A stretch of DNA of 64,000 nucleotides from Akkermansia muciniphila (GCA_945874145.1 CAMCFN010000010.1:21309-85308), one strand, 5' to 3'; positions 8,416 through 17,237 are shown, counted from the first letter of the stretch. Notes: a model not told the origin generated them from the sequence alone. A program made the numbers and translations.

Positions 8416-8845
8416 GTCACACGCCGCCGAGCAGAGCGATTCGCAGGCCGCCGCAGAATTGCTCCCACTGGTCGATGCGGAGTTTGCGCCGACTCGCCGC
8501 GCACCAGATGTCGCAGGAGGCCGATCACCACACCTTCCAACCCACCGCGCTCGGCCACGAAGCATGGTTGCGGCTCGTAATCGACGACAGGCAGCACCAG
8601 TTCGGCATCGCGCCCATCTCTTCGCCGATGCCACCGAAGCCATGCGCGCATCCTCGCGGACCATGCGCGTGAACGCGACGTTGGATAAACTGGCCAGACT
8701 GGACGCGACGGAGGCGGAAGTGGTGAAGCGGCGACTATTCGTTAGCCTGAAGCAGGGCGAAATCGCCGGCGCGTTGGGCCTGTCGGAGAAGACCGTCCAG
8801 CGCCACAGGGCGCACGCGAAGGCGTGCGCTTTACACGCGGGTTAG
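8408..8845 (+). pseudogene. Degenerate ECF sigma factor (TIGR02999-like)
   Basis: Three pieces of an ECF sigma factor lie in order but in different frames. The first reads SDSQAAAELLPLV in the frame starting at 8408. The second reads LRRLAAHQMSQEADHHTFQP followed by TALGHEAWLRLV in the frame from 8475. The third reads LARLDATEAEVVKRRLF followed by LKQGEIAGALGLSEKTVQRH, back in the first frame. These correspond to the start of the family, region 2, and the region 4 helix-turn-helix. Part of the linker and region 2 is missing. Frameshifts and deletion make a working sigma factor unlikely. Such factors are common in Verrucomicrobia and Planctomycetes. Confidence 0.8.
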
Positions 8846-8873
8846 GCCGCAGCCCGGCAAGGGGGAGCGGCTG

Positions 8874-9083
8874 CTACAACTCGTTCTCCTTGTCCTCGTA
8901 GAATAGCCGGTAAGCCCGGTCATAATCCGCCTCGGGCACGAGCACGTTCGCCTCGCGATTCAGGTCACCGTCGTCCGGCAGCGATGGGTCCACGAACTCC
9001 TGCACCGCCGCGATGCCGTGCTTCTCCAGCATCATCACGAGCATCTCGGTGTTGATGACCGGGCCGGTGTAGAAGTGCTTCAT
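8874..9083 (-). CDS. Small DUF2007-like protein
   Basis: A 69-aa protein starting MKHFYTGPVINTEMLVMMLE and ending in a charged tail EDKENEL. Its pattern, an N-terminal beta strand, a helix with LEKHGI, a strand (AAVQEFVDP) and a terminal helix AYRLFYEDK, resembles the DUF2007 (putative prokaryotic signal-transducing) fold. The ATG at 9083 overlaps the stop of glycerate kinase by four bases (ATGA), so it is co-translated with that gene. A longer reading through the same frame to 9425 is a shadow of glycerate kinase. A remnant of a paralogue lies at 5742-5798. Family assignment is moderate. Confidence 0.72.
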   Translation of the reverse strand: MKHFYTGPVINTEMLVMMLEKHGIAAVQEFVDPSLPDDGDLNREANVLVPEADYDRAYRLFYEDKENEL

Positions 9084-10192
9084 GGCAGGTTGCTGGCGAC
9101 CTGTTCTGCCAGCGTTGCCAGCCACTTCGCCGCCTCCGCCTTCGCCTGCTCGGGTGACGTGAGTTGCGTCAGACCGCTTGCGGATTGAAAGAGTTTCCGC
9201 AGCGCCGCCTCGTCCTGCACCACGCCGCCGAGGCCGAGACACGGCAGTTTGCGCGCGCGACAGCGCACGGCGATTTCGCCCGGGCCCTTGCCCATCAGGG
9301 ACGAGCGGTCCAAGGAACCTTCGCCGGTGATAACCAAGTCCGCCGCGCGCAAATGCTCCTCCAGCTTCGCGTGTCGAGCGATGAGGGCAAAGCCCGGCTG
9401 CAACTTCGCGCCCGCAAACGCGCACAACCCGAAGCCCAGCCCGCCCGCCGCGCCCGTGCCCGGCAGGCCCGCGAGATCGCGGCCGAGCTGCGCCTTCACC
9501 GTGTTTGCCAGCTGGCGCAGCGCGCGTTCGGCGCTGGGGAATTCCTCCGGGCGCAGGCCCTTCTGCGGGCCATACACGCGTGAGCAGCCGCGCGCACCGA
9601 GCAGCTTGTTCTGCACGTCCACGGCGACGATGAGCTGCGGGAAGAGCTTGCGACGGCGAGGGGCGACCAAGCGGTGCAACTGTTGCAGGTGCGTCCAGCG
9701 GAACAGCTCTTCCTGACGCCCGTTGAAGAACTGCCAGCCCAAGCCGCGTGCCAACCCTGCCCCGCCGTCATTCGTCGCGCTGCCGCCGATGCCCACGAAA
9801 CAGCGCCGCGCGCCTTTCTTCGCCGCCGCTTGCAACACGGCGGCCAGCCCCAAGGTGTCGAGCTGAAACGGGTGGAACTGCTTCGGCGGCAGCATCGCCA
9901 GCCCGATGATGTTCGCGGACTCGACGATGGCGGTCTTGGATTTCGCATCCCACCACCACACGCCTTCGAGCGGGCGATGCGCGGCGTCCACCGTGCGGAC
10001 CTTCTGAAGTTTGGCTCCGAGCGCCGCGCTGAGGATCTCCCCGAAGCCGTCGCCGCCGTCGCTGATGGGCAGCAGCGTGAGGCGATCCGTGGGCCGGGCC
10101 TTGCACCAGCCGGCCGCGATGGCCTCGGCGGCAGCGTGAGCGGTGAGGGTGCCTTTGAACTTGTCCGGCGCAATCAGAACGCGAAGTGACAT
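9080..10192 (-). CDS. Glycerate kinase (type I, GlxK/GckA family)
   Basis: A 370-aa glycerate kinase of the PF02595 family, phosphorylating D-glycerate with ATP. Family marks are MSLRVLIAPDKFKGTLTAHA at the start, LLPISDGGDGFGE, FVGIGGSATNDGGAGLARGLGW and LVITGEGSLDRSSLMGKGPG. All are intact and the length is normal for the family. It is followed by the overlapping DUF2007-like gene. With the hydroxyacid dehydrogenase at 1156-2106 it would allow glyoxylate or hydroxypyruvate to enter glycolysis via glycerate, which is an inference from family roles since the two genes are 7 kb apart. Confidence 0.93.
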   Translation of the reverse strand: MSLRVLIAPDKFKGTLTAHAAAEAIAAGWCKARPTDRLTLLPISDGGDGFGEILSAALGAKLQKVRTVDAAHRPLEGVWWWDAKSKTAIVESANIIGLAMLPPKQFHPFQLDTLGLAAVLQAAAKKGARRCFVGIGGSATNDGGAGLARGLGWQFFNGRQEELFRWTHLQQLHRLVAPRRRKLFPQLIVAVDVQNKLLGARGCSRVYGPQKGLRPEEFPSAERALRQLANTVKAQLGRDLAGLPGTGAAGGLGFGLCAFAGAKLQPGFALIARHAKLEEHLRAADLVITGEGSLDRSSLMGKGPGEIAVRCRARKLPCLGLGGVVQDEAALRKLFQSASGLTQLTSPEQAKAEAAKWLATLAEQVASNLP

Positions 10193-10315
10193 GGCGGCAG
10201 CTTAGTGGTGGAGGCGCGCGTTGTCAGCCGCGCTATGCAACTCGTCTAGGTAAGGCCTCAAGTTGACAACCAGCAGCTAGAGGCTTCTAGTGCCCAAAAT
10301 TCAACCCAACACAAC

Positions 10316-11074
10316 TTGAAACCTCTCCGCCTCCTGTGCCTGTCCGCCCTACTCGTTCTGGGAAGTTCCACCGCCGTTGCTCAACTGGGCGGTGGTGGCC
10401 TGGGCAACCTGCCCGGCGCTGAATTCGGAGCCGTGTTGACCCGGTTCTTGGGTGAACACAGCGCCTTCACGGCGTCAGTTAATTTGGGCACCAAGAGTGA
10501 ACAGGGTGCCATGGTGCTGGTTCCGGCCAAACTGACTTACCTCGGTGGGCAGGCTCGCTTTGAGATTGATGTCTCAAAAGTGGAGGGCGGCCGCATGTCG
10601 CCGCTGGTAGCCGAGCAAATCAAGGCGGTGGGCATGGCCGAAGTGGTGCTGATCACGCGTCCAGACAAGAAGCTTTCCTACATGCAATATCCGGGCCTCA
10701 AGGCTTACGCCGAAATCCCTTTGCGGGATGAGAACAATCCCGAGACCGCCAAGAAGTCGAAGGTGGAGAAAACCAAGCTGGGCGAGGAAACGCTGGCTGG
10801 TTACGCGTGTATCAAGCATCTGGTGGTGGTCACCGATGAGCAGGGGAAGACTTCCGAGGGCACCACCTGGAACGCCCGAGACCTCGGAGGATTTCCGATC
10901 GTGATCGAGACTTCCCAGAAAGGTTCAAAAGTGACCCTCCTGTTCTCGGACGTTAAGTTCGGCAACCCGCCCAGCTCCGCGTTCGAGCCGGCGAAGGACT
11001 ACCAGAAATACGACGACGTGAAGACGATGATGCGCGAGGCGATGATGAAGCTCCTGGGCGGCGTGCCCAAGTAA
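10316..11074 (+). CDS. Secreted DUF4412-like protein
   Basis: A 252-aa exported protein starting at a TTG codon; the signal peptide KPLRLLCLSALLVLGSSTAVA follows directly and no ATG is available before residue 66. The mature part has alternating strands (FTASVNLGTKSEQGAMVLVP, GGQARFEIDVSKVEGG, VVLITRPDKKLSYMQYPGLK) and a later segment ETLAGYACIKHLVVV. This resembles the DUF4412/lipoprotein-carrier-like fold that binds lipid in the periplasm. The gene stands alone between divergent glycerate kinase and the glutaredoxin. A GC-rich hairpin at 11082-11097 follows the stop but has no T run. The domain call is tentative. Confidence 0.62.
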   Translation: MKPLRLLCLSALLVLGSSTAVAQLGGGGLGNLPGAEFGAVLTRFLGEHSAFTASVNLGTKSEQGAMVLVPAKLTYLGGQARFEIDVSKVEGGRMSPLVAEQIKAVGMAEVVLITRPDKKLSYMQYPGLKAYAEIPLRDENNPETAKKSKVEKTKLGEETLAGYACIKHLVVVTDEQGKTSEGTTWNARDLGGFPIVIETSQKGSKVTLLFSDVKFGNPPSSAFEPAKDYQKYDDVKTMMREAMMKLLGGVPK

Positions 11075-11280
11075 GGGTCCAGCCGGATGTTTCCGGCGCG
11101 ATAAGCGGCAGGCGACTGGTGAGCCAAGAGCGGCGTTATTGGCCGGGTGGCCAGCACGAAGATTTGCATTCGCCAAGGTTTCGCCCTGCAAGGGCTGACT
11201 TGGTGCGGAGCCGCCGGAACAAAGACTTGTCAACCGAGGGAACCGTGGCACTTTACGCCCACGGAACTAACCTGACTGCC

Positions 11281-11619
11281 ATGAACAAACCCAAAATTGT
11301 AGCTTACCTGAAACCTTCCTGCGGCTGGAGCATGGGCGTGCGCGCCGTGATGAAGAAATACGATCTGCCCTTCGAGGATCGCGACATCATCAACGACCCG
11401 GCCCAGCGCCAGGAAATGATCCAGAAGAGCGGCCAGATGCTCAGCCCCTGCGTTGAAATCGACGGACACATGCTCCCCGACATCAGCGGCGAAGAAGTGG
11501 AGGCCTACATGCTCGCCAACGGCCTGACCCAGCCGAACACCCGGCTGCCCGAAGCCCCAACCAACCAGCCGTGCGCCCACGAGATGCCGGCCGGTGCGCC
11601 GATGGCGTTCAAGCGCTGA
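11281..11619 (+). CDS. Glutaredoxin-like protein with CGWS active site
   Basis: A 112-aa glutaredoxin-fold protein. IVAYLKPSCGWSMGVRAVMKKYDLP gives the active-site strand and helix, with a CGWS motif in which the second cysteine is serine, as in monothiol enzymes. FEDRDIINDPAQRQEM and GQMLSPCVEIDGHMLPDISG give the following elements and the cis-Pro-like turn; here it is SPC rather than the common TVP. The C-terminal tail (NQPCAHEMPAGAPMAFKR) lies beyond the usual fold. ATG 11281 is chosen because the family begins there. A rho-independent terminator follows 24 bp downstream, so this is a single-gene or terminal transcript. Confidence 0.85.
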   Translation: MNKPKIVAYLKPSCGWSMGVRAVMKKYDLPFEDRDIINDPAQRQEMIQKSGQMLSPCVEIDGHMLPDISGEEVEAYMLANGLTQPNTRLPEAPTNQPCAHEMPAGAPMAFKR

Positions 11620-11642
11620 GACAAACTCTCGACCCCCTCCCA

Positions 11643-11676
11643 GCCGCCGACCGCGAGATCGGCGGCCTTTTCTTTT
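11643..11676 (+). terminator. Rho-independent terminator after the glutaredoxin gene
   Basis: An 8-bp perfect stem, GCCGCCGA at 11643-11650 pairing with TCGGCGGC at 11659-11666, encloses an 8-nt loop and is followed by CTTTTCTTTTT. This is a strong intrinsic terminator for the plus strand. Confidence 0.9.
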
Positions 11677-11705
11677 TCATCTCCAACGCGAGGGAGGACA
11701 GCCGC

Positions 11706-13742
11706 CTACTCGTCATCCTTCGACACTTGGAACAGATCGCCCGCCTGGGTGAGCTGATCGCTGCTGCCGAGCAAGAGCAGTTTGTCCCCCGCACGAATCT
11801 CCTCATCTGGACCGGGATTGACGTGGTTTTCGCCGTTGCGCTCGATGCCCACCACGCTGGCGCCGGTGCGGCTCCGCAGTTCCAGCTCGCGGATCAGCTT
11901 GCCGACGACAGGTGAGTGCGGCTCCACCAACACCACGCGCAGTTGGGCATGGGAAAGCAGCCGGAAAAACTGCGTCGTGCTTTCCGGTCGCGTGGGGGGT
12001 GGCCGGTCGAAGGTCTCGATCAGGGCGACTTGCGCCTTGGAATGCCATTTCACAAACGCCCGCCACCACCCCCACATCACCAGCGCAACGATGACCACCA
12101 GCACCATCAGCACCTCTCGCGGCGGGAGCAGCGGCGCGCTCAATGCCAGCACCAGCAAAGCCAGTGCCACGGCCCCCGCCAGAGGAATGGCTTGGGCGAT
12201 GACGGCCCGGATGCTGGCCGTGCTTTCTCCGGCCGCCGCCGGCCGCACACTCACCTCGGCCAGCAGCAGCCCCAGCGCCTGAAGCTTGCGGAAGGTGGCA
12301 ATGAGCAGCGGCAAGGCCAGCACGGTCGCCGCCAGCCATAAGATGGCGTGCAGGCCGATTTCCCCGCCGGGCAGGCCCGGCAGCCAGGCCGGCCGGCGCT
12401 GAGCGAGGAACGCCGCCACGATATAAATGGCGGCCGTCAGCGCGAGGTTGAGCCCCATCTGCCAAAACCACTTGCGCACCATACGACCCACAAATCCTGA
12501 GCGGCGTCCCTCGCGCAGCCGGCCCAGCCATTCGGTGTAGAGCTCCAGATAATTGGTGAGCGCGCGGGGCGCGTGCCGGCTCCACCATGCGACCAGATCG
12601 TCCGACCGGCGCAACCGTATGGGCGTGGCGAACGCGGTGAGCACGGAGACGGCCACCGCGATGGGATAAAGAAAGTCGCTCGTGACCTTGAGCTGCAACC
12701 CTAGCGCGGCGATGATGAAGGAGAACTCGCCAATCTGCCCCAGGCCGTTGCCCACGCGCATCGAGGTCCAGGTGCTATTCCCGGCGATGAACGTGCCAAA
12801 CGCGCAGGCCACCGACTTGCCGAGCACCACCGCCAGCGTCACGACCAAAATTGGCAACCAATGCCTCGCCAGCATCTGGGGATCGATCAGCAGGCCGATG
12901 GCGACGAAAAAGACCGCGCAAAACAAATCGCGCAGGGCACTTGTGAGAATCTCAATCCGGCCAATCTCCCGCGCTTCTGCCACCACGGCCCCGATGATGA
13001 ACGCCCCCAGCGCCACACTGTAGCCGAGCTTCAGCGCCAGCAAGGACACGCCAAAACAAAGCCCCAGCACGGTCACCAGCAGCACCTCGTTGCTGCGAAA
13101 CTTCGCCACCCAGCCAATCAGCTTTGGCACCGCCAGCAGCCCCAGCACCACGGCCACCACCAGAAAAATCGCCAGCCGCCCCAGCGTGTCCGCCACCTGC
13201 CCGGCCTGCAGTCCCCCAGTCATGGCGATGCCGGAGAGCAGCGCCAGCAGCACGATGGCCAAGATGTCCTCTACAATCAAAATCCCGAAGATGAGCTGGG
13301 CAAACGGCTCCTTCTGCTGCCCGCTTTCCTGCAAGGCCTTCACGATGATGGTGGTCGAGGAAATCGAGATCATCGCCCCCAGAAAAAGCGAGTCCATCCG
13401 TGACCAGCCAAACCACTGACCAATCTGGTAGCCCACGAGGATCATCAGCACGATTTCCAGCGGGGCGGCAATCAGCGCCGTCAAGCCGACCTTGCGCAGC
13501 CGCCGGAAGCTGAACTCCAGCCCGAGCGAAAACATGAGGAAAACGATGCCCAGCTCGGACAGCGTCTTGATCGTGCCTTGATCCGAAACCAGCGGCCGGG
13601 GCAGCAGGTGCGGCCCGATCAGCACTCCCGCGAGAATGTAGCCCAGCACGACCGGCAGCCGGAGCTGGTGGAACAGCACCGTCACCAGTCCCGCCGCCAT
13701 CAACACGATGGCCAGATCTTGAAGGAAGGTCGCGCTGTGCAT
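11706..13742 (-). CDS. Monovalent cation:proton antiporter, KefB/CPA2 type with C-terminal RCK_C
   Basis: A 678-aa inner-membrane CPA2 transporter, exchanging K+ or Na+ for H+. The N-terminal Na_H_Exchanger domain has about a dozen hydrophobic spans, starting DLAIVLMAAGLVTVLFHQLR and VVLGYILAGVLIGP, with GIVFLMFSLGLEFSFRRLRK and the ISISSTTIIVKAL segment. Residues near 600-675 (LRVVLVEPHSPVVGKLIREL through DKLLLLGSSDQL) match a TrkA-C domain. I see no Rossmann TrkA-N domain, which KefB and KefC of E. coli have. ATG 13742 (MHSATFLQDL) fits better than the one at 13790. It stands alone, convergent with the glutaredoxin gene. Confidence 0.9.
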   Translation of the reverse strand: MHSATFLQDLAIVLMAAGLVTVLFHQLRLPVVLGYILAGVLIGPHLLPRPLVSDQGTIKTLSELGIVFLMFSLGLEFSFRRLRKVGLTALIAAPLEIVLMILVGYQIGQWFGWSRMDSLFLGAMISISSTTIIVKALQESGQQKEPFAQLIFGILIVEDILAIVLLALLSGIAMTGGLQAGQVADTLGRLAIFLVVAVVLGLLAVPKLIGWVAKFRSNEVLLVTVLGLCFGVSLLALKLGYSVALGAFIIGAVVAEAREIGRIEILTSALRDLFCAVFFVAIGLLIDPQMLARHWLPILVVTLAVVLGKSVACAFGTFIAGNSTWTSMRVGNGLGQIGEFSFIIAALGLQLKVTSDFLYPIAVAVSVLTAFATPIRLRRSDDLVAWWSRHAPRALTNYLELYTEWLGRLREGRRSGFVGRMVRKWFWQMGLNLALTAAIYIVAAFLAQRRPAWLPGLPGGEIGLHAILWLAATVLALPLLIATFRKLQALGLLLAEVSVRPAAAGESTASIRAVIAQAIPLAGAVALALLVLALSAPLLPPREVLMVLVVIVALVMWGWWRAFVKWHSKAQVALIETFDRPPPTRPESTTQFFRLLSHAQLRVVLVEPHSPVVGKLIRELELRSRTGASVVGIERNGENHVNPGPDEEIRAGDKLLLLGSSDQLTQAGDLFQVSKDDE

Positions 13743-13872
13743 GGTCCCGTGGTAATCGCGCCGGCCGGCAGCACCGCCCCCGGCTGACACCCAGCTTCTC
13801 TACGGCCGCCCTCGGCGCGTGGCAAGTTTCCTCCCTCCGCCGGCCGGCAAGCTCCGCTCGGCGGGTTGCCGG

Positions 13873-14436
13873 TTAGAACTGCACCTTCGGCGCGTCCTTC
13901 TCCGCTAGCGGCGTCTCGAAGAATGGCTCTTCCTTGAAGCCCAGCATTCCGGCAATAAGCACGGCCGGAAACGTTTGGATGCCGGTGTTCAATTTAGTCA
14001 CCGCGTCATTGTAAGCCTGGCGGGCGAACGCAATGCGGTCCTCCGTGCCGGTCAGCTCGCCCTGAAGCGAGGTGAAGTTCGAGTTCGCCTTCAGATCCGG
14101 ATACGCCTCCGAAACGACGAGCAGCCGCGCCAGAGCGGAGCTGACCTCGCCCTCCGCCTTGATCTTGTCTGCGGGCGTCGTCGCGCTGGTGGCCCGGGCG
14201 CGGGCGGCGATGACGCGTTCCAAGGTCTCGGACTCGTGCTTGGCGTAGCCTTTGACCGTCGCGACGAGGTTGGGGATTAGATCGTGGCGGCGCTTGAGCT
14301 GCACATCGATCTGCGCCCACGCGTTCTTCACCGCCTGCCGCAGGCCGACGAGGCCGTTGTAGATGCCGACGCCCCACAGGCCGACGACGACGAGCATCGC
14401 AACCACCACCCCGAGGAAGATCAGAAACGGAATCAT
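13873..14436 (-). CDS. lemA: LemA family membrane protein
   Basis: A 187-aa LemA protein. One N-terminal membrane helix (IPFLIFLGVVVAMLVVVGLW) is followed by the conserved IYNGLVGLRQAVKNAWAQID, VQLKRRHDLIPNLVATVKGY and AYPDLKANSNFTSLQGELTG, EDRIAFARQAYND segments, a long helical bundle in the periplasm. The function of the family is not established. LemA is often next to a TPM-domain (YgcG) protein, but none is present here. It lies downstream of ubiE on the same strand with 130 bp between, which contain a GC-rich palindrome at 14519-14546. Confidence 0.92.
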   Translation of the reverse strand: MIPFLIFLGVVVAMLVVVGLWGVGIYNGLVGLRQAVKNAWAQIDVQLKRRHDLIPNLVATVKGYAKHESETLERVIAARARATSATTPADKIKAEGEVSSALARLLVVSEAYPDLKANSNFTSLQGELTGTEDRIAFARQAYNDAVTKLNTGIQTFPAVLIAGMLGFKEEPFFETPLAEKDAPKVQF

Positions 14437-14518
14437 GGCGCGACCCTAGCAGCCGCAGGCACCTTGGCAATGGCGCGGAAGCTACAAGCCCGCGCGGAGA
14501 TTGTAGCCTGGTCAAACT

Positions 14519-14546
14519 TTCTGCCGGCGGCGGCAAGCCGCCGGCA
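14519..14546. repeat. GC-rich palindrome between ubiE and lemA
   Basis: TGCCGGCGGC and its complement GCCGCCGGCA face each other across a few bases. There is no T run on either side, so it is not a typical terminator; it may be another short palindromic repeat, though I see no second copy in this window. Confidence 0.45.
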
Positions 14547-14567
14547 CAGACGCGACGGTGTGTCGCC

Positions 14568-15296
14568 TTACCGAGTCGGGGGCTTCTCCGCCACGTTGAT
14601 ACTCATCACGCCACCGAGGAAGTTCACGATGTGCGCATCCGCCGCGCCGAGGGTGCGCAGTTGCTCGTCCACGCCGCGTTGCGCGGGATAGTGCTGAAGT
14701 GATTCGAGGATGTAGGCGTAGGCTTCCGCATTCTTGCAAAAAAGCCGACCAAACACCGGAACCGCGAACCGCAAATAGGCGAAGTAAGCCATGCGCCAAG
14801 TCGCGTTGTCCGGCTTGCCGAAATCCAGCACCAGGAGTCGCCCGCCCGGCTTGAGCACGCGCCACATCTCGCGCAAACCCGCCGCCACATTCGCGAGATT
14901 TCGAAGCCCATAGCTGATGGTCACTACCTCAAAGTGCTCGTCGGGAAACGGCAGGTGCAAAGCGTCGCCTTGGAGGAACACCGGGCGCGCAGGCGCGCCA
15001 ACTTTTGCCTTCCGCGCCGCCGCAACCGCGAGCATCGGCGCGCTGAAATCCACCCCCGTGGTGCGTGCGCCGGCGGCGGCCAGGGCAAAGGCCACGTCTC
15101 CCGTGCCACAACACAAATCCAGTGCCGTGTCACCCGGCTGGACGGCCGCGAACTGGAGCAGCCGACGCTTCCACCAGCGATGCAGGCCGAAGCTTTGCAG
15201 GTCGTTGATGAGATCGTAGCGCGGTGCAATCGCAGCGAAGAGGTCGTTGACCCGCTCCGCGCGCTGCTCGCCCGCCTCATAAAACCGGTTGCCCAT
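14568..15296 (-). CDS. ubiE: UbiE/MenG-type demethylmenaquinone/ubiquinone methyltransferase
   Basis: A 242-aa SAM-dependent methyltransferase of quinone biosynthesis, methylating demethylmenaquinone (and in some bacteria a ubiquinone precursor). The UbiE signatures are present: APRYDLINDLQSFGLHRWWK, DTALDLCCGTGDVAFALAAAG for motif I, FPDEHFEVVTISYGLRNLAN and EMWRVLKPGGRLLVLDFGKP. Length is typical. Verrucomicrobia normally use menaquinone, which favours the MenG role. It is divergent from the CE15 esterase gene with overlapping 5' regions, and likely a stand-alone transcription unit together with lemA. Confidence 0.92.
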   Translation of the reverse strand: MGNRFYEAGEQRAERVNDLFAAIAPRYDLINDLQSFGLHRWWKRRLLQFAAVQPGDTALDLCCGTGDVAFALAAAGARTTGVDFSAPMLAVAAARKAKVGAPARPVFLQGDALHLPFPDEHFEVVTISYGLRNLANVAAGLREMWRVLKPGGRLLVLDFGKPDNATWRMAYFAYLRFAVPVFGRLFCKNAEAYAYILESLQHYPAQRGVDEQLRTLGAADAHIVNFLGGVMSINVAEKPPTR

Positions 15297-15387
15297 TGGC
15301 CTTGAGGCTAGCCGTGGAAGCGCGGTGTCAGAAGCGGAAATTCACAACGGCTTGTGCGGGCCGGGGCGGCTCGCTAGGTTGCCCCTC

Positions 15388-16680
15388 ATGCAATTCACTC
15401 AGCTACTCGCCGGCGGCTTGATCCTCGCCGCCAGCCTCAGCGCGTTTGCCCAGCGGCCCAACACCACGAACTACGACGAAAGCAAAGTCGGCAACCTCCC
15501 ATTGCCCGACCCGCTGACCTGTGCGGATGGCTCCAAGGTCACGGACGCGAAGACGTGGCAGACAAAGCGACGCGCGGAGGTCTTCGGCCTGTTTCAGACG
15601 CATGTGTATGGCCGCAGCCCCGCGAAGCCGGCGAACCTAGTCTTTGAAGTCACCAAGACCGAGCCCAAGGCGCTCGGCGGCACAGCCACGCGCAAGGAGA
15701 TCGCCATTTATCTCACGGGCAAGAAAGACGGCCCGCGTCTGGACCTGTTGGTGTTTGTGCCGAATGGCGTGAAAGGGCCAGTGCCCGCCTTCCTCGGCTG
15801 CAATTTCAACGGCAACCACGCCGTCCACGCCGACCCAACCATCACGTTGAATCCGCGCTGGATGCGCAACAGCCAGGACAAGCAGGGCGTCGTGAACAAC
15901 CGCGCCACCGAGGCGTCGCGCGGTTCCGAGGCCAGCCGCTGGCAGGTGGAGATGGTCATCGCCAAGGGCTACGCGCTCGCCACCTACTACTACGGCGACG
16001 TGGAGCCGGACCACGCCGAGGGCTGGAAGGACGGCCTGCGCGCCGCGATGTCGAAGGGCGGGGCGAGCACGCAGTTCGCACCCGATGCGTGGGGCGCGAT
16101 TGGCGCGTGGGCGTGGGGCCTGAGCCGCGGGCTGGACTATTTGGAGAAGGACAAGGCGATTGACGCGAAGAAGGTGGCGGTAATCGGGCACTCGCGGCTG
16201 GGCAAGACTTCGCTCTGGGCGGGTGCGAGCGATGAACGGTTTGGCATGGTGATTTCCAACAACTCGGGCGAAGGCGGCGCGTCCATCTCGCGGCGCGACT
16301 TCGGCGAGACCATCGCGGTGCTGAACAAGAATTTTCCGCACTGGTTTTGCGGCAACTACAAGCAATACACCGGTCACCCGGAGAACCTCCCCGTGGACAT
16401 GCACGAGCTGGCCGCACTGGCCGCACCGCGCCCACTCTATATCGCCAGCGCGCAGGAGGACACTTGGGCGGACCCGAAAGGGGAGTTCCTGGCGGGCAAG
16501 CTGGCCGAGCCAGTGTATGCGCTCTTCGGGAAGAAAGGCACCGGGGTCGCGGAATGGCCGGCGGTGAACCAGCCGGTGGGAGAGTCCATCGGCTACCACG
16601 TCCGGAGTGGCAAGCACGACGTGACCGCCTATGATTGGGAGCAATACCTCCGCTTCGCCGACAAACACTTCAAGCGGTAG
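15388..16680 (+). CDS. Secreted CE15 glucuronoyl esterase-like hydrolase
   Basis: A 430-aa secreted alpha/beta hydrolase. MQFTQLLAGGLILAASLSAF is the signal peptide and decides the ATG at 15388 over the longer frame from 15289. The nucleophile lies in VIGHSRLGKTSLWAGASDER (Ser near residue 269), followed by SNNSGEGGASISRRDFGE and the catalytic His in GKHDVTAYDW near residue 408. This layout is that of bacterial CE15 enzymes, which cleave ester links between glucuronoxylan and lignin. The family is widespread in plant-polymer-degrading Verrucomicrobia. Acetyl xylan esterase is an older name for similar sequences. No other carbohydrate enzyme is next to it. Confidence 0.87.
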   Translation: MQFTQLLAGGLILAASLSAFAQRPNTTNYDESKVGNLPLPDPLTCADGSKVTDAKTWQTKRRAEVFGLFQTHVYGRSPAKPANLVFEVTKTEPKALGGTATRKEIAIYLTGKKDGPRLDLLVFVPNGVKGPVPAFLGCNFNGNHAVHADPTITLNPRWMRNSQDKQGVVNNRATEASRGSEASRWQVEMVIAKGYALATYYYGDVEPDHAEGWKDGLRAAMSKGGASTQFAPDAWGAIGAWAWGLSRGLDYLEKDKAIDAKKVAVIGHSRLGKTSLWAGASDERFGMVISNNSGEGGASISRRDFGETIAVLNKNFPHWFCGNYKQYTGHPENLPVDMHELAALAAPRPLYIASAQEDTWADPKGEFLAGKLAEPVYALFGKKGTGVAEWPAVNQPVGESIGYHVRSGKHDVTAYDWEQYLRFADKHFKR

Positions 16681-16698
16681 CCGCCGCGCGCCACGCCG

Positions 16699-17115
16699 TC
16701 AGGCGCAACCGCAGCCGTGGTCAGAGCAGCAACTGCCGTCGTTCATGTCCTCGACGGTCGGCACGCGGCCGAGTTCGAAAGTCTTCTGAACGTGCTTGAG
16801 GATGGAATCCTGCATCCGGGAAACTTCCTGCTGCGCGGTCATGAACTCGGTGGCGACGGGGTTGCCCATGAAGCTGTCGCGCAAGGCCTCGAAGCGGCCG
16901 ATCTCCTCCTCGGAGATTTGCACGCCGTGCTGCTGCTTCTGCTGGAGTAGCGCACCGGAGTCATTGAGCATCTGGTATTCATACTTCGCCTTCTCATCGA
17001 CCATGAAGGCGTCAATGCGCCGGCGGAGGTCGGTGAAGTCGGGGCGGTCTAGGATAGACTGGCACAGCTCGCGAATTTTCGCGTCCAGAACAGGGCTTTC
17101 AACGGCGGTTTGCAT
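16699..17115 (-). CDS. YlbF/YmcA-family protein with cysteine-rich tail
   Basis: A 138-aa, mainly helical protein of the Com_YlbF (DUF964) family. The body (ESPVLDAKIRELCQSILDRP, IDAFMVDEKAKYEYQMLND, VATEFMTAQQEVSRMQDSIL) gives the long helices. The C-terminus ends CCSDHGCGCA, a cysteine/histidine cluster. In Bacillus, YlbF, YmcA and YaaT form a complex that binds Fe-S clusters and modulates RNase Y. A similar cysteine-rich tail would suit metal or cluster binding here. ATG 17115 is chosen because it starts the first helix. It is followed downstream on the other strand by the CE15 gene in convergent orientation. Confidence 0.75.
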   Translation of the reverse strand: MQTAVESPVLDAKIRELCQSILDRPDFTDLRRRIDAFMVDEKAKYEYQMLNDSGALLQQKQQHGVQISEEEIGRFEALRDSFMGNPVATEFMTAQQEVSRMQDSILKHVQKTFELGRVPTVEDMNDGSCCSDHGCGCA

Positions 17116-17237
17116 AGCTTGATGGTTTGGCCCGCGACGCTCACGACGCAACGGACGCGGCAAAAGGTAGCAGTGGAAAAGAAGTGGGCGAGAATTCTTT
17201 TCCGAGCCGATTGACTGCCGCAAAGACACCGGGCCGA

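Noticed and set aside
13841..13870. A hairpin (CCGGCAA/TTGCCGG) between lemA and the antiporter gene as a terminator
   Set aside because: No T run follows on the minus strand where the terminator of lemA would be needed, so I do not list it as a terminator.
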